Assembly: GCA_017889635.1 (NCBI GenBank)
Contig: JAGGAC010000021.1
Span: 19,798-83,797, forward strand
Source of the DNA: Bacillota bacterium
GTDB lineage: Bacteria; Bacillota; Negativicutes; Sporomusales; CTSoil-080
Reading direction: 5' to 3'
DNA length: 64,000 bases
Under the pieces are notes generated by a model, which was not told the origin of the DNA, made no database searches, and was given only the letters and a program-made list of their open reading frames with translations. This document shows positions 47,570-57,179 of this stretch, piece by piece (positions within the stretch are counted from its first letter, which is position 1; each line of letters starts with the position of its first letter). Both the position numbers and the translations under genes were made by a program.

Positions 47570-47677
47570 TCTTTTTCAGCAGGTTTACCTTTGCATTTGT
47601 CGAATAATCTCCATCGTTGTCATTTAATGCATTATTGTGCAGAATAAGTAAAAAACGATCAAAGGAGAGACGGAAAA

Positions 47678-49623
47678 ATGAAGAAGAAGCTAATCGTAAT
47701 TTTACTTTTATTAGGATGTATTCCACTTATCCTTGCGTCTTTCTACTTTTACAATCAGATGTATGATGAAGTAATAGCCGAAAATCAACGGGTAATCCTA
47801 AACGCTCTCGAGACGGTACAACTAGAAGTTCAGCACTACCTTGATAGCCATATGGCAATAATTAAGGCACTGTCCCTTAGCCCCAGTATGATCAGTCTCG
47901 ATGCTGACAATGGTCGGCCCATCCTGGTCAAGGCAGCTAAACTCTATCCCGACCTGTCAGTGGTGGTGGACGACCCTACCGGTAAACAGAGATTCCGGGG
48001 AGATAATCAGTCCTTGGCCAACAGTGGATCACGGCAATTTTTCAAAGACGCTATCAGCGGCAAGGACGCCATATCCGATGTATTAATTAGTAATACGAAC
48101 AACCAGGCGATAACTGTATTGGCACACCTCTGAAAGATGGCGAAACCATAACAGGTATTATTCAGGGGGCCGTGAAATTAGCAGTATTGGATGAGTTTCT
48201 CAAAAGCAAGGCGCAAGACAATCGTCAGGTATATATCGTAGACAAAACAGGCAAGATGTTAGCCCATTCAGATCCTAAAATAGGAGCCGACCGCAAGGAT
48301 CTTAGCAAAGTTCCTTTTGTCCAAGCCGGCCTTAGTGGTAGTAAAAGCGGCTCTGCGGTAGTAGAAAGTGACACAGGTGAGGTTTATGTCCAGTACATAC
48401 GCGATGAGCAGACTGGCTGGCTAATTTGTAGTGAAACATCAAAAGATGTTTTGATGGCACCGATTAAGGCCTTGCAATTAAAATTCGGCTTTGCATTGGC
48501 TGCTTTAATAGTTATAATTCTTATCTTCGGATATTACTTGGCTAACCGGATTGTAAACCCGATCCGGGAGATTGCAGAGAATGCAAAGCAAGTTGCTCAA
48601 GGCAATCTTCGAAATTTAGACTGGCACTACAAAAGCTATGACGAAATCAGCGAATTGGTTGCATCATTTACAACGATGGTAGGTAACCTAAGAGAGCTTG
48701 TAAATAATATTTCCCAATGCTCTGAGCAGTTAACGTCATCCTCAGAACAACTAACAGCCACCACGCACCAATCGGCTGAGGCCACTAACCAGGTAGCACA
48801 GCTTATCAGCCAAGTTGCATCCGGTGCGGACAAGCAGGTTGGTGTAGTAGCATCGGTGACGGCGGTGACGGAACAATTATATGCCGGAGTACAAATTGTG
48901 GCGACCAACGCGAACGAGGCAACCAGCATGTCTAACAAGACTGCGGATACGGCAAAAGGCGGAACAACGTCCATAGAAGCGGCTGTACTGAAGATGGTAG
49001 AGCTTGAAAAAAACGTTAATTATTCTGCTGCTGTTGTCACCAAGCTCGGAGAACGTTCAAAAGAGATCGGTCAGATTATTGATACTATAGCCAATATAGC
49101 CGGACAAACTAATTTGCTTGCGCTCAATGCTGCGATTGAAGCAGCGCGAGCTGGAGAACAAGGCCGAGGGTTCGCCGTGGTTGCTGAAGAAGTGCGCAAA
49201 CTGGCTGAACAATCTGAAGAAGCAGCCAAACAAATTGCGACTCTCATCCACGAAATTCAAAGCGAAACAGATATGGCTGTGCAGGCAATGAATTCCGGCA
49301 CCAAGGAGGCAAAACAAGGTGAAGAAGTGGTAGCGACTGCTGGACGTAGCTTCCATGAGATTACATCCCTAATAGACACTGTCCTGCGGCAAACCCGGGA
49401 AATATCTGCTTCGGTTGATAATATAGCTGCAGGGAGCACTAGCATTGTCACTTCGGTACGTGATATCGAAGCAGTAAGCAAAGAAACGGCCGCTCATACC
49501 CAGTCGGTGTCAGCAGCAACCGAGGAGCAATCCGCATCGCTAGAGGAAATTGCAGCCTCGAGCCAAGAGCTGGCTAGAATGGCCCAGGAGTTAACAGTAG
49601 CAGTCGGCAAGTTTAAAGTTTGA
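47678..49623 (+). pseudogene. Methyl-accepting chemotaxis protein, frameshifted
   Basis: Two frames encode one chemoreceptor of about 648 residues. The first (47678-48133) has a membrane helix (4-25) and the first Cache half, stopping after [11 protein letters not shown]. Adding one G at about 48121 (TTGGCAC to TTGGGCAC) gives [26 protein letters not shown] and joins the second part: second Cache half, membrane helix, HAMP ([22 protein letters not shown]) and the signalling tip [43 protein letters not shown] one-base loss in a short G run; could be decay, phase variation or an assembly error. AGGAGAG ribosome site. Confidence 0.88.
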
Positions 49624-49664
49624 GAAGTTACCAAAGACTAAGTTAGACCTTTAGCCCAGCACAA

Positions 49665-49696
49665 AAGGAGCTCCCCAAAACAACGGGAAGCTCCTT
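49665..49696. terminator. Hairpin terminator between chemoreceptor and trpB-like genes
   Basis: AAGGAGCT-CCC / GGG-AGCTCCTT stem with an 8-base loop and following T-rich sequence; lies between convergent genes. Confidence 0.75.
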
Positions 49697-49726
49697 CTTT
49701 TATTTATTAGTCTCATTTAAATTATA

Positions 49727-51109
49727 CTAATCCTGAATTCCCAGTATTTTAGGAAGCTCGTCGAAGCCCTTCTGAAGCTCTTCATCAGTAGGAATGTAGT
49801 CGCTCATTGTCCCTTCGTGGAATGAATTGTATGCTGTCATATCAAAATATCCTGTTCCGGTTAAGCCAAAAAGAATGGTTTTTTCTTCCCCCGTCTCCTT
49901 ACACTTCAACGCTTCGTCAATAGCAGTACGAATAGCATGAGCAGATTCAGGAGCAGGCAGAATGCTTTCGTACTTTGCAAAGAAAGTAGCCGCTTCGAAT
50001 ACCTTTGACTGCTCTACTGATACCGCGTCCATGTATCCATCGTGATACAGCTTGGAAAGGACTGGTGACATTCCGTGGTATCTCAGTCCACCTGCATGGA
50101 TTGGTGATGGAGTGAAGGTGCAGCCAAGCGTGTACATTTTTGCCATAGGTGTAATTTTTCCTGTGTCACAGTAATCATATACATACTTTCCTCTTGTCAG
50201 AGATGGACAAGAGGCCGGCTCTACTGCTATTAAGCGCGGATTCGCCTTACCTGTAAGCTTATCCCTCATAAACGGTGCAATCAGGCCCCCAAGATTGGAA
50301 CCGCCACCCGCGCAACCGATTACTACGTCTGGATATTCTCCAAGCATTTCCATAGCTTTCTGACTCTCTAATCCAATAATTGACTGGTGAAGAAGTACCT
50401 GATTCAATACAGAGCCTAACACATATTTGTATCCCTCTGTAGTAACAGCCTTTTCTACAGCTTCAGAAATTGCACATCCAAGACTTCCTGAAGTATTCGG
50501 ATTCGTTGCTAAAATCTTTCTTCCGGCTTCTGTAGTATTGCTTGGACTGGCAATTACAGCTGCGCCAAAGGTTTCCATTATTGATTTACGGAAAGGCTTC
50601 TGTTCATAGGATGCCTTTACCATATATACAGTGAGCGGAATTCCGAAATAACAGCAAGCCTCTGCAAGAGCTGTTCCCCACTGACCTGCTCCGGTTTCTG
50701 TTGTAAGTCCCGTTAATCCCTGCTCCTTAGCGTAATAAGCCTGCGCAATAGCGGAGTTCAGTTTATGACTCCCAGATGTGTTATTTCCTTCAAATTTGTA
50801 ATAAATCTTCGCAGGAGTTTCCAGAGCTTTTTCCAGATTGTATGCACGACACAATGGTGAAGGCCGATAATTTTTGTACATTTCCAGAATTTCTTCAGGT
50901 ATGTCAATATACCTAGTTGTATCATCCAGTTCTTGATGAGCCAGTTTTTCGCAAAATACAGGATATAAGTCTTCTAGTACTGCTGGTTTTCCTGTTGCCG
51001 GGTTTAGCATAGGATCAGGCTTATCCTTCATATCTGCACGCAAATTATACCATTGTGTTGGCATCTGATCCTCAGTTAAATATAATCGGTGTGGAATTTT
51101 CTTTGTCAT
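49727..51109 (-). CDS. trpB: Tryptophan synthase beta subunit, TrpB2 type
   Basis: 460 residues from the ATG at 51109 (MTKKIPHRLYLTEDQMP), chosen for the GGGAG site upstream; the frame is open to 51127. PLP enzyme joining indole and serine. Seen: KFEGNNTSGSHKLNSAIAQAYY with the PLP lysine, TETGAGQWGTALAEAC, and CAGGGSNLGG for phosphate. Longer than classical TrpB (about 400), with the N-terminal extension of the TrpB2 group. No trpA nearby. The upstream leader is a Trp T-box, which shows the gene responds to tryptophan starvation. Confidence 0.92.
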   Translation of the reverse strand: MTKKIPHRLYLTEDQMPTQWYNLRADMKDKPDPMLNPATGKPAVLEDLYPVFCEKLAHQELDDTTRYIDIPEEILEMYKNYRPSPLCRAYNLEKALETPAKIYYKFEGNNTSGSHKLNSAIAQAYYAKEQGLTGLTTETGAGQWGTALAEACCYFGIPLTVYMVKASYEQKPFRKSIMETFGAAVIASPSNTTEAGRKILATNPNTSGSLGCAISEAVEKAVTTEGYKYVLGSVLNQVLLHQSIIGLESQKAMEMLGEYPDVVIGCAGGGSNLGGLIAPFMRDKLTGKANPRLIAVEPASCPSLTRGKYVYDYCDTGKITPMAKMYTLGCTFTPSPIHAGGLRYHGMSPVLSKLYHDGYMDAVSVEQSKVFEAATFFAKYESILPAPESAHAIRTAIDEALKCKETGEEKTILFGLTGTGYFDMTAYNSFHEGTMSDYIPTDEELQKGFDELPKILGIQD

Positions 51110-51147
51110 GATAAGTTCTCCCTTCATTCATCTAAATTTGGATAAAT

Positions 51148-51445
51148 AAAAAGACTTTTGTCTCAAATTCACTGAGACAAAAGTCTACACTTCTGTGGTA
51201 CCACTCAAATTGATGCGAAAACGCATCCACTTTTTCTGCATACACTATGATATGCACTTCCTTGGTAACGGGTGAAGTTCCCGTCAGGTACTACTAGGCA
51301 ACTCTACATATAGCTGCTTTTCGCCTGCCCTCTTAAGTCCATTCAGCTAAGGCTTTCCTGCTACGGTTTCACCACCCGCAACTCTCTGTAAGTGACTAGC
51401 ACAAAACCTACTCTTCTTAATCATTGGTTTCAATATATACCTTAT
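51148..51445 (-). ncRNA. T-box riboswitch leader, tryptophan-specific
   Basis: Minus-strand leader of about 300 bases. Stem I features AGAGAG...GGGTGGTGAAACC are present; the specifier loop reads GAA-TGG-AC with the Trp codon TGG at 51341-51339; the T-box sequence GAGTGGTACCAC is at 51206-51195; and the terminator AGACTTTTGTCTC/GAGACAAAAGTCT (51152-51186) ends in a T-run. Uncharged tRNA-Trp would pair with the T-box and favour antitermination. Confidence 0.93.
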
Positions 51446-51452
51446 TAAATAC

Positions 51453-51481
51453 AATATACGCTCCCCCCAAAATTTTGTCAA
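51453..51481 (-). promoter_or_regulatory. Sigma-70 promoter for the T-box/trpB transcript
   Basis: Minus strand TTGACA (51476-51481), 17-base spacer, TATATT (51453-51458). A near-consensus housekeeping promoter; the start point would fall near 51445, just before the T-box leader. Confidence 0.85.
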
Positions 51482-51554
51482 TCATTTCTTATCTCTTCAA
51501 AAAATACAACAATCCCTCGCGACATCCCAGTCACTCACTCGAATTAACGGATAG

Positions 51555-52844
51555 TTAAATAGGTTTCTCCAAAAGCTCTTCTGTATTAGGCGATTGGGTG
51601 ACCCTAGAGCGGCAATAATCGCGGAAATCATTTACAGATGTAAAAAACTTTCTCATCATAATTACTCCATGATAAGGATTCTTTACGACAAAACTACCAT
51701 TTCGGCCCTCCCTTTTAATGCTGCCAATAAGCATGAAGAATAAAACGACCAGTGAAAGGTGCAACATAGCATATAGACCATATTTCCTCCACAGATGGCT
51801 TAAATCAATTGATAGTCCGAAAAACTGCATCATAAAATCATAAAGAATGGCTGATTGTGGATTGCAGTCACGCCTTGCAGTTATAGGGTACTTTCCTTGT
51901 TGGACCTGTCTAATATACTCTGGAATATCAAACAGATTGGCATAAACAGTGCCATTTAGATATCCGAAAGCTCCGCTACCTATCCCAGCATATTCCTCAT
52001 AATTGACTACGTATTCATCAATAAGAAACTCATCTCTAGCAAAGCACCAGGCTGTACTGGCCCGATATTCACTTTTTAGCGTTGTTGTAATGATTTCGTA
52101 ATATCTCCTGCCACGCTCATCCTTGATAGTACCCAATTTTCTTTCTATATCCTTACGAGTAGTTGTCGACACCATCAGGGGATAAAAAGTAACCTGGTCT
52201 ACCTTTAAATCGAGAATAATATCGAGGTCTCTTTGCAGCATTTTCTCCGTCTGAGTGGGAAAATTAAATATCATGTCAACATTGAGGGTTTTAAAAAGTC
52301 CTTGTATCTCTTTGATTTTATTAATGATTTGCTCACCACTACCATATTTGTGATAGCGATCCGTAGCTTTTAAAATATCATCATCGAAAGACTGAACTCC
52401 TACGGATAGACGCCCCACTCCTGCCTCTTTTAGAATTATCATTTTTTCCATATCCAGATGATTGGGATTGGTTTCTACAGAAATTTCAGTGATAGAAAAA
52501 CATTTTTTGATTAATTCAATTGTTGCTACAAGTTCATCAATTAAAACAGTCGGCGTCCCTCCTCCTATGTACAAAGCCCCGAAGTTGTAACCTTCCTCCT
52601 TATACAGAAGAATTTCCTTTCTCAAAGCGGCAAAATAAGCTCTGGTCAGGTTTTCCCGAAACGTCACCCGATGAAAGGAACAATAGGTGCACATTTCTTC
52701 ACAAAATGGTATATGTATATACAGCATTAAAGGAGATTGTGAATTCTTTCTTTGCGGAAGATTACATAGCGCATTAGGCTCAAAATATAGATAATTCTTA
52801 ATTTTCTTACTCACAACATAACCAACTAATCTTTCAATTAGCAT
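51555..52844 (-). CDS. Radical SAM HemN/HemW-like protein
   Basis: 429 residues from the ATG at 52844 (MLIERLVGYVVSKK), which has GGGAG upstream; the frame is open to 52901. SAM cluster motif CEEMCTYCSF preceded by MLYIHIPF, then ALYIGGGTPTVL, ISVETNPNHL and RLSVGVQSFDDDIL, all characteristic of the coproporphyrinogen-dehydrogenase superfamily. The C-terminal HemN-like domain is divergent and contains a hydrophobic stretch (LHLSLVVLFFMLIGSI). Could be a haem-related or other methylase/reductase-like member; true HemN function is not shown. Single gene. Confidence 0.85.
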   Translation of the reverse strand: MLIERLVGYVVSKKIKNYLYFEPNALCNLPQRKNSQSPLMLYIHIPFCEEMCTYCSFHRVTFRENLTRAYFAALRKEILLYKEEGYNFGALYIGGGTPTVLIDELVATIELIKKCFSITEISVETNPNHLDMEKMIILKEAGVGRLSVGVQSFDDDILKATDRYHKYGSGEQIINKIKEIQGLFKTLNVDMIFNFPTQTEKMLQRDLDIILDLKVDQVTFYPLMVSTTTRKDIERKLGTIKDERGRRYYEIITTTLKSEYRASTAWCFARDEFLIDEYVVNYEEYAGIGSGAFGYLNGTVYANLFDIPEYIRQVQQGKYPITARRDCNPQSAILYDFMMQFFGLSIDLSHLWRKYGLYAMLHLSLVVLFFMLIGSIKREGRNGSFVVKNPYHGVIMMRKFFTSVNDFRDYCRSRVTQSPNTEELLEKPI

Positions 52845-53301
52845 TCTGAACAACTCCCTCGACTTAAAATGGTTGGAACTAAGAGTAATTACAACAGACA
52901 ACTATGCAGCAACTGAAATAACTATTAATAAAATAATATATGCAGGAAACATTTCTAGCAAAACAACAATTCGTAAGGACACTAGTCGTAAGCGTCAACT
53001 ATTACTACAGCAAAGAACCCAAAAGAACAAAGGAAAGAAAAAAGACAACCAGCACTTGTATAAATAGCGGATTGTCTTTTTGAGCTTCTTTATTGCCTGC
53101 CAATGCAATTAATACATTACAGGACATCTTTAATAAAAGTCCTGCCTTTTTAATAAAGCATCACTCTTCAAATATAAAAAACCCACACCTCAGCGTTTTA
53201 GACTACTCACTTAACTTTATTTAACATCCTTTTCAAAACTTCCTTCTTAATCGCTCAATATGCAGATACCATACCACTGGACTAAGAAAAAGTTTTGAAG
53301 A
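52845..53301. other. Intergenic region without recognised gene
   Basis: About 455 AT-rich bases. A weak hairpin (AAAAAGACAA / TTGTCTTTTT, about 53038-53081) with a T-run on the plus strand is the only structure noticed. A short plus-strand frame starting inside the radical SAM gene has no ribosome site or protein-like motif. Confidence 0.4.
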
Positions 53302-54006
53302 TTATCCAACAAGCGCTAATGCCATAAAATTATTCATCATATGCATCATAATACACGGCCATAAAGAACCAGACTTTCGAAACAACCAGCCCTGAAAGAG
53401 TGAAAAACCAAAAATAAACGCGATAAGCTGCGACCAAGCAGCCGCATTATGCGCAATCTTATCGGCATTCACATACCAAATAGGAAAATGGATACTCACG
53501 AACAACAAGCTCACTACCAAATTCGCTTTCCAAAAGGAAAACCGCTCCCTTATTTTTTGCAAGAAATATCCCCGAAATAATATCTCCTCAACAACTCCGG
53601 CGATAAATACAGTATTCACCCACTGCATAAACGTAAGCCATGGAGAAAACACCATATTGGCATAAAACAGCGCATGCATAAGGATATTATAGCCTGCAAT
53701 AAAGCTAACACCCAGGACACTCCATAGCATGGCCGCTCGCTTGCCGGAATCCAGCTTCAAATAAACAAATACCGGGTATTGCCCAGCCCTCAATATAGCA
53801 ATGACCGGCAATAGCCAGACCGCTATTTTCCAGATCGGACCAAACACATCACTAAAAATAACTCCCTTCATTCTTAAAAAGGGAAAAAGAACAACTTCTG
53901 AAAGCGCCCAAACCATGTAAAAGAAAACAATATGCTTTAAGAGACTGTATCGGTTACTTGTTTCTACAAATTTCAATTCCGCTTCCTCCCTGGTCTTTAT
54001 TGCCAC
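53302..54006 (-). CDS. CPBP-family intramembrane metalloprotease
   Basis: 234 residues with about seven membrane helices. The CAAX-protease/bacteriocin-processing motif EEILFRGYF (about residue 140), FVSIHFP and the later MMHMMNNF histidine-asparagine motif are all present. Members process prenylated proteins or bacteriocins, or protect against them. It lies alone with no bacteriocin gene nearby. The listed first codons (MAIKTREEAELKF) are polar before the first membrane helix at about residue 22. Confidence 0.85.
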   Translation of the reverse strand: MAIKTREEAELKFVETSNRYSLLKHIVFFYMVWALSEVVLFPFLRMKGVIFSDVFGPIWKIAVWLLPVIAILRAGQYPVFVYLKLDSGKRAAMLWSVLGVSFIAGYNILMHALFYANMVFSPWLTFMQWVNTVFIAGVVEEILFRGYFLQKIRERFSFWKANLVVSLLFVSIHFPIWYVNADKIAHNAAAWSQLIAFIFGFSLFQGWLFRKSGSLWPCIMMHMMNNFMALALVG

Positions 54007-54068
54007 ACCGGATATATTATAGCACTAAATCCCTTATACTCTCGCGCCCTTGATATCAAACAAAAAAG

Positions 54069-54107
54069 AAGGTCTCAATCCCTACAAATTACAGGGATTG
54101 AGACCTT
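54069..54107. terminator. 15-bp-stem terminator between CPBP and exported-protein genes
   Basis: Exact arms AAGGTCTCAATCCCT / AGGGATTGAGACCTT with a 9-base loop. On the minus strand it lies 55 bases after the barrel gene stop, so it ends that transcript. Confidence 0.75.
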
Positions 54108-54161
54108 TCGCAATAACCAGTTAACCGGTTCTGCGTATCTGGTATAACGACCAAATATTTA

Positions 54162-54635
54162 TCAGAACGAATACTTCATCGAAACACCTGCCGCTCCATA
54201 CACCAAATCACCATTCTTATTCCCTCCGCCTGGCAGTACGTCGATATTAAATCCTATCGGAGACCCATTGCCAGTAGCAAAATGCAAGGCTCCAATTATT
54301 GGCTTGACCGGATTAATTGAATTGTATCCTCCGCTTAAATCAAAACCAAGGACAATGCCTGTATGCAGCCCTACTACACGAAACGGCGTATATATAACGC
54401 CTACATAAGCGGTATCTTTTCTAAGGGAGTTGTTAAATACTCCGGCTGTTACGGCAACATCTTTCCGTAATATGTACTCCAATCCCACCCCATGATTGTG
54501 TTCATTCAAATCAGAACTTGAACTAGGAAAATGCCTTGTAAACACAGGTACAGAAACCGCCATGGAATTCTCCGCAGCTTGAACGACGCCACCTGCTAAA
54601 CAAACGAATATTACAAGCAGCCACAAAACCCGCAT
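54162..54635 (-). CDS. Exported small outer-membrane beta-barrel-like protein
   Basis: 157 residues with a clear signal peptide (MRVLWLLVIFVCLAGGVVQA). The mature part shows alternating beta strands (GVGLEYILRKDVAVTAGVFNN, AYVGVIYTPFRVVGLHTGIVLGFDLSGGY) and ends AAGVSMKYSF, with the terminal Phe typical of outer-membrane proteins. Predicted as an eight-stranded barrel, though I cannot name the family. Supports a two-membrane cell. Single gene. Confidence 0.65.
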   Translation of the reverse strand: MRVLWLLVIFVCLAGGVVQAAENSMAVSVPVFTRHFPSSSSDLNEHNHGVGLEYILRKDVAVTAGVFNNSLRKDTAYVGVIYTPFRVVGLHTGIVLGFDLSGGYNSINPVKPIIGALHFATGNGSPIGFNIDVLPGGGNKNGDLVYGAAGVSMKYSF

Positions 54636-54836
54636 AGTACACCGCCTTAACTTATAGCCTATCCAAGTCTCATTCTAGCATCTCTTCAGTCGCCAGCCTA
54701 CTGGAATATAGCGCCAGATTGCAAACACAAAACAAGGGTACAGAGTTACTGCACACCATCGCGGCGTATCACTAACTCTGAACTAGATAAAACGGCATAA
54801 AATTTCAAGTAAGTAAAGCCAGAATCCAACTAGGTT

Positions 54837-55121
54837 CTACTCATAGTGTTTACCCATATATAAAATCTGCGCACATCTTTTCCATGGGTTACTTTCGATT
54901 TTGTTTAGACTGTTCTTAGAGTCTTCTGCCCACGCAATTGCACTTTCTAGAAAACCTTCGATAGTACCATTTTCCCATCCATTAGCACCTGGCCCATACG
55001 GCGGTGATGGATTAACTTTTTCCTTTTGCACTTCTTCTACTCTATCCTTCATTAAAGCATGTAAAAACACTAAAAAAGATTGTTCATCATAAACTTTGTC
55101 CACCAATCCAGATATTTTCAT
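54837..55121 (-). CDS. Small DUF7660-like protein
   Basis: 94 residues. The motif GWENGTIEGFLESAIAWAED resembles the core of DUF7660-type proteins (W-x-N-x-T-x-x-x-FLE-A-x-A-W). All-helical prediction, no signal. Function unknown; such proteins often sit in scattered clusters of small genes that include immunity proteins. GGAGG ribosome site. Confidence 0.6.
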   Translation of the reverse strand: MKISGLVDKVYDEQSFLVFLHALMKDRVEEVQKEKVNPSPPYGPGANGWENGTIEGFLESAIAWAEDSKNSLNKIESNPWKRCAQILYMGKHYE

Positions 55122-55161
55122 AGATCCTCCTATATACTACCTCACACCATTAACTAAATCA

Positions 55162-55512
55162 TTAGTCATACATCTCCGCAGGCAATTCAACATGCGCCGA
55201 TACAGAAGATATCAAGAGCTCAATTAGTTCACTATCCATATACTGATAGTCATCGGGAATATTTAGACATACAATTTTCTTGTTGGTAAGAATGTCTCTG
55301 AAATGTTCTTGCAACCTTCTTACATGTTTCTTTTCCATTGCAAAAATTAAATCTGCCCAACCGATGTGTCCGCTTGTTACTTTTACCCGAGCTTTATCTT
55401 CTGTCCCTGCCGACCTTACATCATAGCCGTTAACACCATGAAATATTTTTTCTGCTGTTAAGCTTCTCCATCTATTTCTACTACAAATAAATAATAATTT
55501 AATTGTTTTCAT
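55162..55512 (-). CDS. Low-molecular-weight phosphotyrosine-phosphatase-like protein
   Basis: 116 residues from the ATG at 55512 (MKTIKLLFICS); the frame extends to a GTG at 55542. The loop CSRNRWRS fits the CX5R phosphatase signature, followed by TAEKIFHG and YDVRSAGTEDKARVKVTSGHIGWADLIFAMEKKH, and a late NIPDDYQYMD holding the expected acidic residue. It is shorter than LMW-PTPs (about 150) but matches the compact bacterial subgroup. GGAGG is immediately next to the ATG, which leaves the start uncertain. Confidence 0.75.
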   Translation of the reverse strand: MKTIKLLFICSRNRWRSLTAEKIFHGVNGYDVRSAGTEDKARVKVTSGHIGWADLIFAMEKKHVRRLQEHFRDILTNKKIVCLNIPDDYQYMDSELIELLISSVSAHVELPAEMYD

Positions 55513-55590
55513 CCTCCATAATGTATTGTTCCCGCCGAACACTTAGGCCTAACTTAGTCTGAGTCTTACAGGCTGTTAACGAAATGCTTT

Positions 55591-56034
55591 CTACTCACTG
55601 TTTTCTTCTGTAAAAAAGTTGCTTAAGTCAACTTCCCCTATCGTCCCTGACATAAGCATAGTACCAGGATTCTTCTGAATCAACTGCATAATATATCCCT
55701 TAATTTGTGCAGCCACATTATGTACTTGCTCCCATGAAACATGATATTCAAAATTCTCCAATAGACTTTTTTCTAAGGGGTGATATTTATTTCGCAATAT
55801 CCAATCTTTATCCGTACATTCTACATCAACATAATATCCGCCACAGCCAAAGCAACCGCAACCGCATGTAAAAAGTGGATAACGACCACTTTTTACTATG
55901 GCTTGAAAAAATACAGCCACATCCAGAATATCCTGCATTTTTCTTTCTCCGAAATATACATCAACAAAAACACTGATGCCTCCTGCCGGAGACTCTTCGT
56001 GAGTAATATTCACTGTCATTTGTATACATTCCAT
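55591..56034 (-). CDS. Hypothetical protein with Cys-rich centre
   Basis: 147 residues from the ATG at 56034 (MECIQMTVNI), preferred over an upstream TTG because GGGGGC lies 7 bases before it. Central TCGCGCFGCGGYYVDV places four Cys within eight residues, suggesting a metal site or disulphide cluster. No signal peptide. Otherwise helical, with a C-terminal amphipathic part. I recognise no family. Confidence 0.6.
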   Translation of the reverse strand: MECIQMTVNITHEESPAGGISVFVDVYFGERKMQDILDVAVFFQAIVKSGRYPLFTCGCGCFGCGGYYVDVECTDKDWILRNKYHPLEKSLLENFEYHVSWEQVHNVAAQIKGYIMQLIQKNPGTMLMSGTIGEVDLSNFFTEENSE

Positions 56035-56079
56035 CTTTTTGCCCCCAGAACTCAACTCACTATTATTTTATATTATACT

Positions 56080-56196
56080 AAAAACATATCTAACAAGCCT
56101 CAAAAAAGAAGCATAAGCTTGCTGAGCAAGCTTATGCTTCTTTTCCCAATCCTAACCCATCTATTATCATTTAGCTTCATTTATAATAGCCTAAAC
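56080..56196. repeat. Dispersed palindromic repeat, copy 3
   Basis: Hairpin at 56104-56144 (AAAAGAAGCATAAGCTTGC / GCAAGCTTATGCTTCTTTT, loop TGA). Left flank AAAACATATCTAA-CAAGCCTC as in copies 1 and 2. Right flank matches copy 4 for about 50 bases (CCTAACC..TCTATTATCA.TTAGCTTCA...AATAGCCTAAAC). Confidence 0.85.
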
Positions 56197-56215
56197 TCAA
56201 CCATTGTTACTATGT

Positions 56216-57106
56216 CTATACTTTATTGTCATCCATGATTGGTTGGTAAATATCTAATTCACAATAATTATCTTGTGCCAGATTGGAATCTATATATTCA
56301 AAACGAAACTTGTCAGCAAATCTAAATCCTGATTGATAAATCCATTTGGAATACATATGAACTAACAACCTACCAACCTGACGACCATTTATTTCATCCG
56401 GGCGAAAAAAACCGACAAAACGAAAAACGACATATTTGTGCGCAGGAATTAAAACTCCCTTCATTCCTTCAGGAATATGTTCCAAATCATGTACCTGGAT
56501 AGAAGGCATGTAAAAAATATATCCGTTATCGCTATCGCTCCAGTCCGTATAGCCAAAATACACATGCGAATTAGTAGGATTAACTATTTCTTGTCGATGA
56601 TTATAGAAAAAATCCCTTCCATAAAAGTTAGCTACTTTATCTCCCGATTTACTCATGATCTTATGCGTAATTCCCACTAAACAAAACTTCTGTCTGAAAA
56701 CAAATGAAGGCTTGTAAATAATTGAATTATCCATTGACATAATATCATTTATATTAAGCTTTTCTTTAATTACAAGCGACATTTCCTCGGATCGTACTTT
56801 CAGAGGCGTATAGCCAAACCGCTTACGAAATGCTCTGATATAAGACTGTTCATAATCAAACCCATATTCCAGAGCAATATCTATTATTCTCATATTGGTA
56901 TTGGTAAGCTCATCGATACTGGAAGAAAGCTTTCGTGTTTGAACATATTCCATCAGAGATTCTCCAGTCAACGATTTGAACACCCGATGCAAATAATATT
57001 TTGATAGTCCGCTATGAGCCGCAATGCCATCCAGAGTAATCTTCTTATATAGGTTAGCTTCAATATAAGATATGCAGTCTGATATAGTTTCTTTCAGGTC
57101 AATCAT
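56216..57106 (-). CDS. AraC-family regulator with GyrI-like ligand domain
   Basis: 296 residues. Residues 1-110 form the two AraC helix-turn-helix motifs (KITLDGIAAHSGLSKYYLHRVFKSLTGESLMEYVQTRKL; IALEYGFDYEQSYIRAFRKRFGYTPL). The remaining part (about 130-296) resembles a GyrI/SOUL-like small-molecule domain (VHDLEHIPEGMKGVLIPAHKYVVFRFVG...YQSGFRFADKFRFEYID). This is the SoxS/Rob-like layout that controls drug responses. Upstream of it on the other side is fabF; target unknown. Confidence 0.88.
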   Translation of the reverse strand: MIDLKETISDCISYIEANLYKKITLDGIAAHSGLSKYYLHRVFKSLTGESLMEYVQTRKLSSSIDELTNTNMRIIDIALEYGFDYEQSYIRAFRKRFGYTPLKVRSEEMSLVIKEKLNINDIMSMDNSIIYKPSFVFRQKFCLVGITHKIMSKSGDKVANFYGRDFFYNHRQEIVNPTNSHVYFGYTDWSDSDNGYIFYMPSIQVHDLEHIPEGMKGVLIPAHKYVVFRFVGFFRPDEINGRQVGRLLVHMYSKWIYQSGFRFADKFRFEYIDSNLAQDNYCELDIYQPIMDDNKV

Positions 57107-57179
57107 TTTTCACCCCCATGGGCACAGCTATCTGGCTTTTATCTACAATTATAGCCTGATAATCTTACGATATGTCCGA

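Noticed and set aside
52873..53067. Plus-strand 64-residue frame after the radical SAM gene
   Set aside because: Starts inside another gene on the opposite strand, no ribosome site, low-complexity basic tail.
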